Source: Baekduia alba (GTDB lineage: Bacteria > Actinomycetota > Thermoleophilia > Solirubrobacterales > Solirubrobacteraceae). Taken from it: a stretch of DNA of 64,000 nt. The notes under the pieces are model-generated. The model was not told where the DNA came from, searched no databases, and saw nothing but the letters and a program-made list of their open reading frames with translations. The DNA is taken from the NCBI RefSeq assembly GCF_028416635.1, contig NZ_CP114013.1, positions 2,728,001-2,792,000 of the forward strand. The letters run 5' to 3'. This document shows, piece by piece, positions 7,956 to 16,187 of this stretch; within the stretch, counting starts at the first letter, position 1; every line of letters starts with the position of its first letter. The position numbers and the translations under genes are program-made.

Positions 7956-9809
7956 ATGAGCGCTCGCGCCTGGACCGCCTTCGCCGCCGTCTCGACCCTC
8001 TGGGGCATCCCGTACCTGTTCATCAAGGTCGCGGTCGACGACGGCGTCCCGCCGGTCTTCCTCGCGTGGGCGCGCGTGTCGATGGCGGCCGTCATCCTGC
8101 TCGTCCTGGCCCACCGCGCCGGCGTGCTCAAGCCCGCGCTGGCGCGCGCGAACGCCAGGTGGCTGCTGCTCTACGCGGTGGTCGAGATCTGCGGGCCGTT
8201 CCCGCTGATCGCCGCGGGAGAGCGCCACATCCCGTCGTCGCTGGCCGCGATCCTGATCGCCGCGGTCCCGATGCTCGTCGCGCTGCTCGCGCTGCGCTTC
8301 GACCGGTCCGAGCGGGCCACCGGGCGCCGCGCCGTCGGGCTGGCGATCGGCTTCGCCGGGGTGATCGCGCTCGTCGGCCTCGACGTCTCGGGCAGCAGCG
8401 ACGAGCTGTTCGGTGCCCTGGCGATCCTGCTCGCCGCCGTCGGCTACGCGGCCGGCCCGATGATCATCAACCAGCAGCTCGGCACGCTGGACCCGCGCGG
8501 GCTGATGGCGGTCGCGCTGTCGATCGCGACCGTCCTGCTGACGCCCGCCGCGCTGCTGGCGCCGCCGACGCACACGCCGTCGACCGACGCGCTGCTCTCG
8601 ATCGTCGTCCTCGGGCTGCTGTGCACCGCCGCGGCGTTCGTCCTCTTCGGCGCGCTGATCGGCGAAGTCGGCCCGGGCCGCGCCACCGTGATCACCTACA
8701 TCTCGCCGATCGTGGCGGTCGCGCTGGGCGTCGCGGTGCTCGGCGAGCGCCCCGGCGCCGGCGCGGTCGCCGGCCTGCTGCTGATCCTCGCCGGCTCCTG
8801 GCTGTCGACCGACGGCCGCCTCCCGCCCGGCGTCGATCGCCGCCTGTCGCGTGCGCGCGGTAGATTGAAAGCCGTCTTTCCCGATCGGCAACCTGAGGTT
8901 GTCGACGACCCCATTCCCCGGAGCACCCAGATGAACCCCCTTCGCCCGCTGCTGGCGGCCGTCCTGATCCCCGCGGCGCTCTTCGTCGCCGCGTGCGGCA
9001 GCGACGACGACTCCAGCTCCACCACCGCGTCGGCCGCGGCGCCCAAGCCAGCCGCCGACACGAGCTGCCAGAAGGCGAACCTCAGCCTCGTCAACAGCGG
9101 GCAGCTCACGGTCGCCACCGACAAGCCCGCCTACCCGCCGTACTTCGTCGACGACAAGCCGGCCAACGGCCAGGGCTTCGAGAGCGCCGTCGCGTTCGCG
9201 ATCGCCAAGCAGCTCGGCTTCGCGCCGACCGAGGTCAAGTGGACGGTCGAGCCGTTCAACTCTTCCTACGCACCGGGCCCGAAGAAGTTCGACTTCGACG
9301 TCAACCAGATCTCGATCTCGCCGGCGCGCGCCAAGCGCGTGGACTTCTCCAAGCCGTACTACACGGCCCCGCAGGCGGTCGTGGCGCTGAGCAAGTCCGA
9401 CGCGGCCAACGCCAAGTCGCTCGCCGACCTGAAGAACACCAAGCTGGGCGTGCAGATCGGCACGACGAGCCTCGACGCCACGACGGCGACGATCCAGCCG
9501 TCGGCCCAGCCGCAGGTGTTCAACGACTCCAACGACGTGGTCCGCGCGCTGAAGACCGGCCGTGTCGACGCCGTCGTCGTCGACCTGCCGACCGCGTTCT
9601 ACCTCACCGGCGCGCAGGTCGAGAACTCCAAGATCGTCGGCCAGTTCGACGCGCCCGGCGGCGACGCCTGGGGCGCGCTGCTGCAGAAGGACTCCAAGCT
9701 GACGCCGTGCATCAGCGGCGCGGTCGACAAGCTCTCCAGCTCGGGTGAGCTGAAGCGGCTCGAGGCCAAGTGGATGGGCGCGGCGGCCGGCGCGCCGGAG
9801 CTGCGCTGA
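7956..9809 (+). CDS. EamA-type exporter whose frame runs into an ABC substrate-binding lipoprotein
   Basis: From the ATG at 7956 the frame stays open for 617 codons. Residues 1-285 are a DMT/EamA transporter with ten hydrophobic helices in two repeats (FAAVSTLWGIPYLFIKVAVDD; VVLGLLCTAAAFVLFGALI; ISPIVAVALGVAVLGERPG). Residues about 286-325 form a charged linker (GVDRRLSRARGRLKAVFPD). From residue 326 a complete polar amino acid binding protein begins with its own signal peptide and lipobox. No stop separates the two. EamA proteins end in the cytoplasm, so the next hydrophobic segment would put the binding domain outside, which is topologically possible. The alternative is that EamA lost its stop and the binding protein is made from its internal start (8931). 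A sequencing error is also possible. Confidence 0.7.
   Translation: MSARAWTAFAAVSTLWGIPYLFIKVAVDDGVPPVFLAWARVSMAAVILLVLAHRAGVLKPALARANARWLLLYAVVEICGPFPLIAAGERHIPSSLAAILIAAVPMLVALLALRFDRSERATGRRAVGLAIGFAGVIALVGLDVSGSSDELFGALAILLAAVGYAAGPMIINQQLGTLDPRGLMAVALSIATVLLTPAALLAPPTHTPSTDALLSIVVLGLLCTAAAFVLFGALIGEVGPGRATVITYISPIVAVALGVAVLGERPGAGAVAGLLLILAGSWLSTDGRLPPGVDRRLSRARGRLKAVFPDRQPEVVDDPIPRSTQMNPLRPLLAAVLIPAALFVAACGSDDDSSSTTASAAAPKPAADTSCQKANLSLVNSGQLTVATDKPAYPPYFVDDKPANGQGFESAVAFAIAKQLGFAPTEVKWTVEPFNSSYAPGPKKFDFDVNQISISPARAKRVDFSKPYYTAPQAVVALSKSDAANAKSLADLKNTKLGVQIGTTSLDATTATIQPSAQPQVFNDSNDVVRALKTGRVDAVVVDLPTAFYLTGAQVENSKIVGQFDAPGGDAWGALLQKDSKLTPCISGAVDKLSSSGELKRLEAKWMGAAAGAPELR
8861..8880 (+). 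promoter_or_regulatory. Candidate promoter for the ABC importer, inside the open EamA frame
   Basis: TAGATT at 8861-8866 fits a -10 element and is followed by a small palindrome GAAAG-CCGT-CTTTC (8867-8880). The stretch is visibly richer in A/T than the coding DNA on both sides, as if it were really an intergenic region. It would give a leader of about 60 nt before the binding-protein start with its GGAG ribosome site. Confidence 0.45.
8931..9809 (+). CDS. Polar amino acid ABC transporter substrate-binding lipoprotein (internal start)
   Basis: The ATG at 8931 is preceded by CCGGAGCACCCAG (GGAG about 8 nt upstream) and gives a 292-residue lipoprotein: signal peptide MNPLRPLLAAVLIPAALFVA, lipobox VAAC with the lipidated Cys, then a Ser/Thr/Ala linker. 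The mature part is a family 3 solute-binding protein (LTVATDKPAYPPYFVDDKPA; GFESAVAFAIAKQLG; FDVNQISISPARAKRVDFSKPYY; LGVQIGTTSLDA; DAVVVDLPTAFYL). It should capture a polar amino acid outside the membrane for the permease and ATPase encoded next. It is in frame with EamA (see 7956-9809); separate initiation here is the more conventional reading. Confidence 0.8.
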   Translation: MNPLRPLLAAVLIPAALFVAACGSDDDSSSTTASAAAPKPAADTSCQKANLSLVNSGQLTVATDKPAYPPYFVDDKPANGQGFESAVAFAIAKQLGFAPTEVKWTVEPFNSSYAPGPKKFDFDVNQISISPARAKRVDFSKPYYTAPQAVVALSKSDAANAKSLADLKNTKLGVQIGTTSLDATTATIQPSAQPQVFNDSNDVVRALKTGRVDAVVVDLPTAFYLTGAQVENSKIVGQFDAPGGDAWGALLQKDSKLTPCISGAVDKLSSSGELKRLEAKWMGAAAGAPELR

Positions 9810-9826
9810 CCAGCTCGCGACAGGAC

Positions 9827-10648
9827 GTGCGCGCCGCCGCCAAGCGGCGGCGCGCACGGCGCGGCATGGCGATCTCGGCGCTGTCGTCGCTGGTCGTCAT
9901 CGGGGGCCTGGTCGCCGTGGTCGTGACGTCGCCCGGCTGGGCCGACGTCAAGGCCACGTACTTCGACTGGGGCGACTTCACCGACGCGTTCCCGGCCGTC
10001 CTGAGGGGCTTCTGGCTCGACGTCAAGCTGTTCGTGATCGTCGAGATCTGCGTGCTGATCGTCGGGTTGGTCGTGGCGCTCGTCCGCACCACGCGCTCGC
10101 CCGCGCTGTTCCCGCTGCGGCTGATGGCCGCGGTCTTCAGCGACGTCACCCGCGGCGTGCCGGTCGTGCTGTTCATCTACCTCGTCGGCTTCGGCGTCCT
10201 GGCGCTGGACATCGACGGGCTCCCGACCGACCCGCTCGTCCTCGGCGGAGCGGCGTTGACCTTGTCCTACTCGGGCTACGTCGCCGAGGTCTACCGCTCG
10301 GGGATCGACTCGGTCCATCCGAGCCAGCTCGCCGGCGGGCTCGCGCTGGGCCTGACCCGCGGGCAGGCGCTGCGGTTCGTCGTGCTGCCCCAAGCGGTCC
10401 GCCGCGTCATCCCGCCGCTGCTCAACGACTTCATCGCGCTGCAGAAGGACGTGGCGTTGATCTCGTTCCTGGGCCCGATGGAGGCGTTCCGCGTCGCGCA
10501 GATCGAGGCGGCGTCGAACTTCATCTACACGCCGCTGGTCGCCGCCGCGGTGCTGTACCTGTGCGTGACGATCCCGATGGCGCGGATCGTCGACCACCTG
10601 CAGGCGCGCAACCGCCAGGTCCGCGGCGTCGTGGAGGTGACCGGATGA
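9827..10648 (+). CDS. Amino acid ABC transporter permease (HisM/GlnP type)
   Basis: A BPD_transp_1 permease with an N-terminal basic stretch (AAAKRRRARRG), a first hydrophobic helix, and the His/Glu/Gln/Arg/opine permease core. The EAA-loop equivalent is LALGLTRGQALRFVVLPQAVRRVIPPLLN, the contact for the ATPase. The start is uncertain: GTG at 9827 (273 residues) is chosen because the ATG at 9770 would overlap the binding-protein gene by 40 nt and add Gly/Arg-rich residues unlike the family; ATG 9866 is a third option. The stop overlaps the ATPase start (ATGA). Confidence 0.88.
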   Translation: MRAAAKRRRARRGMAISALSSLVVIGGLVAVVVTSPGWADVKATYFDWGDFTDAFPAVLRGFWLDVKLFVIVEICVLIVGLVVALVRTTRSPALFPLRLMAAVFSDVTRGVPVVLFIYLVGFGVLALDIDGLPTDPLVLGGAALTLSYSGYVAEVYRSGIDSVHPSQLAGGLALGLTRGQALRFVVLPQAVRRVIPPLLNDFIALQKDVALISFLGPMEAFRVAQIEAASNFIYTPLVAAAVLYLCVTIPMARIVDHLQARNRQVRGVVEVTG

Positions 10649-11406
10649 CGGCCGGCGCGGCGACGCCGGTCCTCGAGGTCCGCGGCGTGACCAAGGCCTA
10701 CGGCGACCGCCAGGTCCTGCGTGGCATCGACCTCGCCGTCCGCGAGCACGAGGCGATCGCGCTGATCGGGGCGTCGGGCTCGGGCAAGTCGACGCTGCTG
10801 CGCTGCATCGACCTGCTCGAGGAGATCGACGACGGCGACGTCTTCCTCGACGGCGACGTCATCACCGATCCCGCCGTCACGTCGCCGGACGTGCGCAAGC
10901 GGCTGGGGATGGTCTTCCAGGCCTTCAACCTGTTCCCGCACATGAGCGTGCTCGACAACATCACGCTCGCGCCGGTCCGGGCCCACGGGGCCGAACGGTC
11001 CGCCGCGCGCGACCGCGCGCGCGAGCTGCTCGCCCGCTTCGGGCTGGAGGGCCGCGAGTCCGACTACCCGGACCGCCTCAGCGGCGGCCAGCAGCAGCGC
11101 GTCGCGATCGTCCGCGCGCTCGCCACCCAGCCGCGGGCGCTGCTGCTCGACGAGATCACCAGCGCGTTGGACCCCGAGCTCGTCGGCGAGATCCTGCACC
11201 TGGTCGCCGAGCTCAAGGGCGAGGGCATGACCATGCTGATCGCGACCCACGAGATGGGCTTCGCGCGCGAGGTGGCCGACGAGGTCTGCTTCCTGCACGA
11301 GGGCGCGATCGTGGAGCGCGGCAGCGCCGAGCACATGTTCGCGGCGCCGGAGCATCCGGAGACCCAGCGGTTCCTGCGCCGGCTGCTCGACGCTGGACGC
11401 CTTTGA
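10645..11406 (+). CDS. Amino acid ABC transporter ATP-binding protein (GlnQ type)
   Basis: The 253-residue ATPase has all catalytic motifs: Walker A GASGSGKST, Q-loop VFQAFNLFPHM, signature LSGGQQQR, Walker B LLLDEITSALD and the H-loop ATHEM. VFQAFNLFPHM is typical of polar amino acid importers. The ATG overlaps the permease stop, so binding protein, permease and ATPase form one operon. Walker B reads DEITSALD where DEPTSALD is usual (Ile for Pro), a conservative-looking deviation. A small hairpin follows the stop. Confidence 0.92.
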   Translation: MTAGAATPVLEVRGVTKAYGDRQVLRGIDLAVREHEAIALIGASGSGKSTLLRCIDLLEEIDDGDVFLDGDVITDPAVTSPDVRKRLGMVFQAFNLFPHMSVLDNITLAPVRAHGAERSAARDRARELLARFGLEGRESDYPDRLSGGQQQRVAIVRALATQPRALLLDEITSALDPELVGEILHLVAELKGEGMTMLIATHEMGFAREVADEVCFLHEGAIVERGSAEHMFAAPEHPETQRFLRRLLDAGRL

Positions 11407-11413
11407 CGGCTTT

Positions 11414-11429
11414 GGCGGCTTTGTCCGCC
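11414..11429 (+). terminator. Small hairpin after the ABC importer operon
   Basis: GGCGG (11414-11418) and CCGCC (11425-11429) pair around a CTTTGT loop, 8 nt after the ATPase stop. The stem is only 5 bp and no T-tract follows, so this is a weak terminator call. Confidence 0.3.
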
Positions 11430-11480
11430 TGACCAGAGGTCTAGGCACCATTCGGCCCTGATCCGCCAAGATGCCGAGCG

Positions 11481-14400
11481 ATGGTCCGGGCAAGGGGATG
11501 CATCGCGGCCTTGGCGCTGCTGCTGGCGCTGGCCTGCGCCGGCGCCAGCGCGCACGCGGAAGGGGTCACCAACAGCGGCGACGACCTGCGCGACGGCTGG
11601 TACCCGAACCAGCCGCGTCTGGCGCCGGACGCCGTCAGCGCCGGCTCGTTCGGCCAGCTCTGGAAGGCGGACGTCGACGGCCAGGTCTACGCGCAGCCGC
11701 TCGTGGTGGGCTCGACCGTCTACGTCGTCACCGAGCGCAACCAGGTCTACGCGCTGGACAGCGAGACGGGTGACCTGAAGTGGACGCGCGACCTCGGCGC
11801 GCCGTTCCCCGCCACGCTGATCGGCAGCGCCGGATGCCCGGACCTGACGCCGGACCTCGGCATCACCTCGACGCCGGTGATCGACAGGGCGACGAACACG
11901 ATCTACCTGACGCACAAGACCTTCGCGCCGGGCAGCACCACGGCGGCGGCGTCATACATGGACGCGCTGGACGCGTCGACCGGCGAGCCGCGCGCCGGCT
12001 TCCCGCGGCGCTTCGAGGGCGTCGCGCAGAACACGCCGGCCAAGATCTTCATGGCGACGACCGAGCTGCAGCGGCCGGGGCTGCTGCTGATGGGCGGCGT
12101 CGTCTACGCCGCGTTCGGCGGCCACTGCGACATCCACCCCTACCAGGGCTGGGTGTTCGGGGTCGACGCGGCGAGCGGCGCGGTCAAGGCCCGCTGGAGC
12201 GCCGTGCTCACCGGCGACGGCGCCGGGATCTGGCAGTCGGGCGCCGGGCTGATGTCCGACGGGCCGGGCCGCCTGTTCGTCTCGACCGGCAACGGCAACT
12301 CGCCGCCCGTCGGGCTGACGGCGCCGGGCAACGGCGCCTACGGCGAGTCGATCGTGCGCCTCGACGTCCAGCCCGACGGCAAGCTCAAGCCGGGCGACTT
12401 CTTCGCGCCGTCGGACGCGGCGTACCTCGACGGCTACGACGCGGACTTCGCGTCGGGTGGCGTGACCGGCCTGCGCGACGACGCGTTCGGCACGTCGACC
12501 TTCCCGCACGTGAGCGTGGCGGTCGGCAAGGCCGGCTACGTCTACCTGCTCAACCGCGACGACCTCGGCGGCATCGGGACCGGCGTCGGGCAGGGCGACC
12601 GCGTCATCGAGCGCGTCGGCCCCTACGGCGGCGTGTGGTCGCGGCCGAGCGTCTGGCCCGGCGACGGCGGCTGGATCGCGATCCCCACCGCGTCGCCCGC
12701 GGCCGGGGCCGCGCCCTTCGCGGCCGGCTCGGTGGGCCGCCTCAACCTGTACCGCTACCGCGTCAACGGCGGCGTGCCGTCGCTCGACGCGCCGATCAGC
12801 TCCGACGACGCGTTCGGCTTCGGCTCCAGCGCGCCGGTCATCACCTCCGACGGCACCGCCTCGGGCTCCGCGGTCATGTGGGTCGTCTGGTCGCCCAACG
12901 GCACCGGCGCCGGCGCGCAGCTGCGCGCCTACGACGCGGTCCCGGTCAGCGGGCACCTGAAGCTGCGGCGCTCGTGGCCGATCGGGCAGTCGGCCAAGTT
13001 CGGGATGCCGGGCATCGGCGACGGCCGCGTGTACGTCGGGACCCGCGACGGCCACGTGCTCGGCTACGGCGCGCCGGTGACGTCCGAGGTCCAGGCGCCG
13101 GCGACGACGTTCCCGACCACGACGGTGGACGCGACCTCGACGGTCAACGTCAAGCTCACGATCACCGGCGCCGTTCACCTGACCTCGGTGAGCGCGGGGT
13201 CGGGTGGGCCGTTCACGGCGCGGCCGGACGGCCACGGCGTGCCGGGCGACTACACCGACGGGCAGTCCGCGACGATCCCGGTGGACTTCAAGCCGACCGC
13301 GCCGGGCGTGGCCGGCGGCGCGCTCACGGTCGTCACCGACAAGGGCACGTTCACGTTCAGCCTCACTGGGACCGGCCAGGGCACTGCGCCGCTGCTGACG
13401 GTCTCGCCGCCGGTCGTCTCGTTCGGTGGCGTCGTCGTCGGCCAGGATCTCGCCGGTACGGTGACGCTGGGCAACGCCGGCGAACAGCCGCTCACGATCC
13501 AGGACGTCACGCTGCCCGGCGCGCCGTTCAGCGTGGACGCCGCGCCGCACGTCGGCGACGTGATCGCACCGGGCGGCGCGGTCAACGTGGCCGTGCACTA
13601 CCGGCCGGATGCCGTCGGCGAGTACAACCAGGACCTGGTGCTCGAGACCACCGGCGGCGACGCGACGGTCGGCCTGTCGGGCACCGCCGGCCTCGGGCCG
13701 AGGCTCACGCTGTCGCCCGCCGGCGGCTGGTCGTTCGGCGACGTCGCGGTGGGGTCGAGCGCGGACGCGACGGTCACCGTCGCCAACACCGGCGACAGCG
13801 CGATGACGATCACGCGGTCCAAGCCGCCGACCGCCGCCGCGTTCACGGTCGTCGACGGGCTGGACGAGGCGACGACGATCCAGCCTGGCGCCAGCCGCGC
13901 GGTGGAGGTCCGGTTCACGCCCACGACCACCGGGCCGGTCGCCGGGCTCTGGACGCTGAACGCCGCCGACGGCAGCGGCGTGCACGACATCCCGCTCACG
14001 GGCGTGGGCGTCGCGCCCGGGCACGTCCAGGCGGCGCGCACGGCGACGTTCCCCGACGCGGTGCTGGGCGCGACCAGCGGCGCGGACGTGACGTTCGCCA
14101 ACGACGGCGGCGCCGCGTGGTCGGTCGTCGGCGTCGATGCGCCGGCGGCGCCCTTTGCCGTGACCGCGGCGCCGGCGGCGGGGACCGAGGTCGCGCCGGG
14201 CGCCAGCGTGACGGTGCACGCGACGTTCTCGCCGCTGGTGGCGGGCGAGGCGACGGGGAGGCTGGCGCTGCGGACGACGGCCGGCGTCCAGGCGGTGGCG
14301 CTGACCGCGCGCGGCGTGTCGGCGGCGGAGGTGCCGATCGTTCCTCCGGCCCCGATCGTGGCGCCGCCGGCGCCGGGCCCCGGCCCGATCGGCGGCCAGG

Positions 14401-14726
14401 GCCCGGTCCTGCCGACCCTCCTGCCGTCCAAGCTGTCGGTGTCCAGGCTGGTCGCCTCGCGCGACCGCCGCCGGGTCACCGTGCGCGGTCGCGTCACCGC
14501 GGCCGCCGCCGGCCGGCTGTCGATCGCGGTCGCCGCGCGCGTCGGCCGCAGGACCGTGACCGTCTCGACGCCGGCGCGCCTGCGCGGCCGCTCGACCTAC
14601 GCGCTCTCCATCACCTTGCCCAGGGCGGCCAGGAGCTGGTCGCGGCTGAAGGCCACCGTGCGGTTCCCGGGCAGCGCGCGGGTGCGGGCGGGCAGCGCGT
14701 CGCTGGTGCTCCTGCGCGCCCGCTAA
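11481..14726 (+). CDS. Secreted PQQ-like beta-propeller protein with choice-of-anchor/ASH repeats
   Basis: The 1081-residue protein starts with a Sec signal peptide (hydrophobic ALALLLALACAGASA, likely cleavage after AHA). Residues about 35-530 are an outer-membrane-type PQQ-like beta-propeller with repeated blades (VYAQPLVVGSTVYVVTERNQ; VYALDSETGDLKWTRDLG). Residues about 535-950 contain four Ig-like ASH/choice-of-anchor D repeats of about 100 residues, each with a 'F G.V..G....TVT..N.G' strand and a '.F.P...G' turn. A Pro-rich linker (VPPAPIVAPPAPGPGPIGG) precedes a basic beta domain at about 980-1081. No catalytic motif is evident; a surface binding or scaffold role is inferred. No membrane anchor or sorting signal is seen at the C-terminus. 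Confidence 0.8.
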   Translation: MVRARGCIAALALLLALACAGASAHAEGVTNSGDDLRDGWYPNQPRLAPDAVSAGSFGQLWKADVDGQVYAQPLVVGSTVYVVTERNQVYALDSETGDLKWTRDLGAPFPATLIGSAGCPDLTPDLGITSTPVIDRATNTIYLTHKTFAPGSTTAAASYMDALDASTGEPRAGFPRRFEGVAQNTPAKIFMATTELQRPGLLLMGGVVYAAFGGHCDIHPYQGWVFGVDAASGAVKARWSAVLTGDGAGIWQSGAGLMSDGPGRLFVSTGNGNSPPVGLTAPGNGAYGESIVRLDVQPDGKLKPGDFFAPSDAAYLDGYDADFASGGVTGLRDDAFGTSTFPHVSVAVGKAGYVYLLNRDDLGGIGTGVGQGDRVIERVGPYGGVWSRPSVWPGDGGWIAIPTASPAAGAAPFAAGSVGRLNLYRYRVNGGVPSLDAPISSDDAFGFGSSAPVITSDGTASGSAVMWVVWSPNGTGAGAQLRAYDAVPVSGHLKLRRSWPIGQSAKFGMPGIGDGRVYVGTRDGHVLGYGAPVTSEVQAPATTFPTTTVDATSTVNVKLTITGAVHLTSVSAGSGGPFTARPDGHGVPGDYTDGQSATIPVDFKPTAPGVAGGALTVVTDKGTFTFSLTGTGQGTAPLLTVSPPVVSFGGVVVGQDLAGTVTLGNAGEQPLTIQDVTLPGAPFSVDAAPHVGDVIAPGGAVNVAVHYRPDAVGEYNQDLVLETTGGDATVGLSGTAGLGPRLTLSPAGGWSFGDVAVGSSADATVTVANTGDSAMTITRSKPPTAAAFTVVDGLDEATTIQPGASRAVEVRFTPTTTGPVAGLWTLNAADGSGVHDIPLTGVGVAPGHVQAARTATFPDAVLGATSGADVTFANDGGAAWSVVGVDAPAAPFAVTAAPAAGTEVAPGASVTVHATFSPLVAGEATGRLALRTTAGVQAVALTARGVSAAEVPIVPPAPIVAPPAPGPGPIGGQGPVLPTLLPSKLSVSRLVASRDRRRVTVRGRVTAAAAGRLSIAVAARVGRRTVTVSTPARLRGRSTYALSITLPRAARSWSRLKATVRFPGSARVRAGSASLVLLRAR

Positions 14727-14737
14727 CTTGGCGGCGC

Positions 14738-15466
14738 GTGAGCGTCTTGGACGAGCTGGTCGATCATCCCGGTGTGGGGCGCGCGTTCGAGCGCGCCCTC
14801 GTCCCCGGACTCGGCGACGCGGCGCCGGGCGGGCGGGTGCGCCTGGACGCGCTGGCGCGCTGGCTGCAGGACGTGGCGCTGGCCGACGTCGTCGACGCCG
14901 GGCTGGGGGAGACGGCGCTGTGGGTGGTGCGGCGGGCGCGGATCGCGGTCCGGCGCTTCCCGCGCTTCGGCGAGGACGCCACGGCGCGGACGTGGTCCAG
15001 CGGCGTGGGGCGGATGTGGGCCGAGCGGCGGTCGACGATCACCACGACGGCCGGCGGCCACGTCGAGGCGGTGGCCCTGTGGGTCCACCTCGATCCGGTC
15101 ACCGCGCGGCCGATGCCGATCACCGACGCCGAGTTGGAGGTCTACGGGCCGTCGGCGGCCGGGCGCGTCGTCAAGGCCCGCCTGCGGCACCCGGCGCCGC
15201 CGGAGAACGGTGCGGGGACGCGCGCCTGGGCCTTCCGGACCACCGAGCTCGACGTGGCCGACCACATCAACAACGCCGCGTACTGGGCGCCGCTGGAGGA
15301 CGAGCTGCTGCGCGCCGCCGGCGGCGAGCCGGCCGCGATCGACGTCGAGGTCGAGCACCGGACGCCGGCCCAGCCGGGAGCGCACGCGGTGCTGTGCGAG
15401 GACGCGCGCCGCTGGCTCGTGGGCCCGAGCGGCGAGGTCCACGCGTCGTTCCTGATCCGGGCTTGA
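14738..15466 (+). CDS. Acyl-ACP thioesterase family protein (double hotdog)
   Basis: The 242-residue protein starts at a GTG 11 nt after the preceding stop. It reads as two hotdog domains: the N-terminal half has LDALARWLQDVALADVVDAG and WVVRRARIAVRRFPRFGEDATARTW, the C-terminal half has FRTTELDVADHINNAAYWAPLEDEL, where the DHINNAAYW stretch aligns with the Asn/His catalytic loop of acyl-ACP thioesterases. It probably releases fatty acids from acyl-ACP or hydrolyses a related acyl thioester in the cytosol. The stop codon lies inside the -35 element of the next promoter (TTGACG), so the following MBL gene is independently transcribed. Confidence 0.75.
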   Translation: MSVLDELVDHPGVGRAFERALVPGLGDAAPGGRVRLDALARWLQDVALADVVDAGLGETALWVVRRARIAVRRFPRFGEDATARTWSSGVGRMWAERRSTITTTAGGHVEAVALWVHLDPVTARPMPITDAELEVYGPSAAGRVVKARLRHPAPPENGAGTRAWAFRTTELDVADHINNAAYWAPLEDELLRAAGGEPAAIDVEVEHRTPAQPGAHAVLCEDARRWLVGPSGEVHASFLIRA

Positions 15467-15502
15467 CGCCACAAAGCTAATAGCGTTAGCATCTGAACTA
15501 TG
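15463..15502 (+). promoter_or_regulatory. Leaderless promoter with TetR-type operator for the MBL-TetR operon
   Basis: TTGACG (15463-15468), an 18-bp spacer, TAGCAT (15487-15492) and the ATG at 15500 seven bases later describe a consensus promoter with transcription starting at the start codon. GCTAA-TAGCG-TTAGC (15476-15490), an inverted repeat with 5-bp arms, sits between the two elements and overlaps the -10. A repressor bound there would block RNA polymerase; the TetR encoded as second gene of the operon is the obvious candidate. Confidence 0.7.
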
Positions 15503-16180
15503 CCTGCTAGCTCCTCTTCCGCCACCCGCATCGCCCGCGCCGGCTTCGTCAACTGCTACCTCGTCCGCGAGGACGACGGCCTCACGCTGATCGACACCAT
15601 GCTCAAGGGCAGCGGCAAGCGCATCGTCGCCGCGGCGCAGGGGCTCGGCGCCCCGATCAAGCGCATCGCGCTGACCCACGCGCACGGCGACCACGTCGGC
15701 GCGGTCGACGAGTTGGCGCGGCTGCTGCCCGGCGTCGAGCTGCTGATCTCCACCCGCGACGCGCGCTTCCTGCGCAAGGACATGTCCTTGGATCCCGACG
15801 AGCCCCAGGACAAGCTCCGCGGCGGTTGGCCGGGCACCGAGACCGAGCCGACCCGGACCTTCGAGCCCGGCGAGCGCGTCGGCTCGCTCGAGGTCGTCGC
15901 CGCGCCCGGCCACACGCCCGGCCACGTCGCGTTCTTCGACCCGCGCGACCGGACGCTGATCTGCGGCGACGCGTACACGACGCTCGGCGGCGTGCGGACC
16001 ACGTCCAAGCCGAGCTTCCCCTTCCCGCTGGCCGCGTTGTCGACGTGGAGCCGCGCGGTGGAGCTCGACACGGCGAAGGCGCTGCGCGCGCTGGACCCGG
16101 CCTTCCTCGCGCCCGGCCACGGCAAGGTCGTCGCCGCGCCGGCCGCCGCCATGGACCGCGCGATCGCGAAGGCGAGCTGA
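15500..16180 (+). CDS. MBL fold metallo-hydrolase
   Basis: The 226-residue metallo-beta-lactamase-fold enzyme has the HxHxDH zinc motif (LTHAHGDHVGA), a downstream zinc His (APGHTPGHVAF), the bridging Asp (LICGDAYTTLGG) and the final His (LAPGHGKVV). It begins directly at a promoter-proximal ATG with no ribosome site, consistent with leaderless translation. It is followed 7 nt later by a TetR gene, and the two form an apparently autoregulated pair. The substrate is unknown; such pairs often respond to small organic effectors. Confidence 0.88.
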   Translation: MPASSSSATRIARAGFVNCYLVREDDGLTLIDTMLKGSGKRIVAAAQGLGAPIKRIALTHAHGDHVGAVDELARLLPGVELLISTRDARFLRKDMSLDPDEPQDKLRGGWPGTETEPTRTFEPGERVGSLEVVAAPGHTPGHVAFFDPRDRTLICGDAYTTLGGVRTTSKPSFPFPLAALSTWSRAVELDTAKALRALDPAFLAPGHGKVVAAPAAAMDRAIAKAS

Positions 16181-16187
16181 GGTCGCC

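Noticed and set aside
9770-9826. Longer N-terminus for the ABC permease from ATG 9770
   Set aside because: It would overlap the binding protein gene by 40 nt and add Gly/Arg-rich residues not expected in the family, though it cannot be fully excluded.
11780-15466. 1228-codon plus-strand frame over the propeller gene
   Set aside because: Only the last 242 codons (thioesterase, from GTG 14738) are real; upstream residues are an Arg/Ala/Gly-rich shadow.
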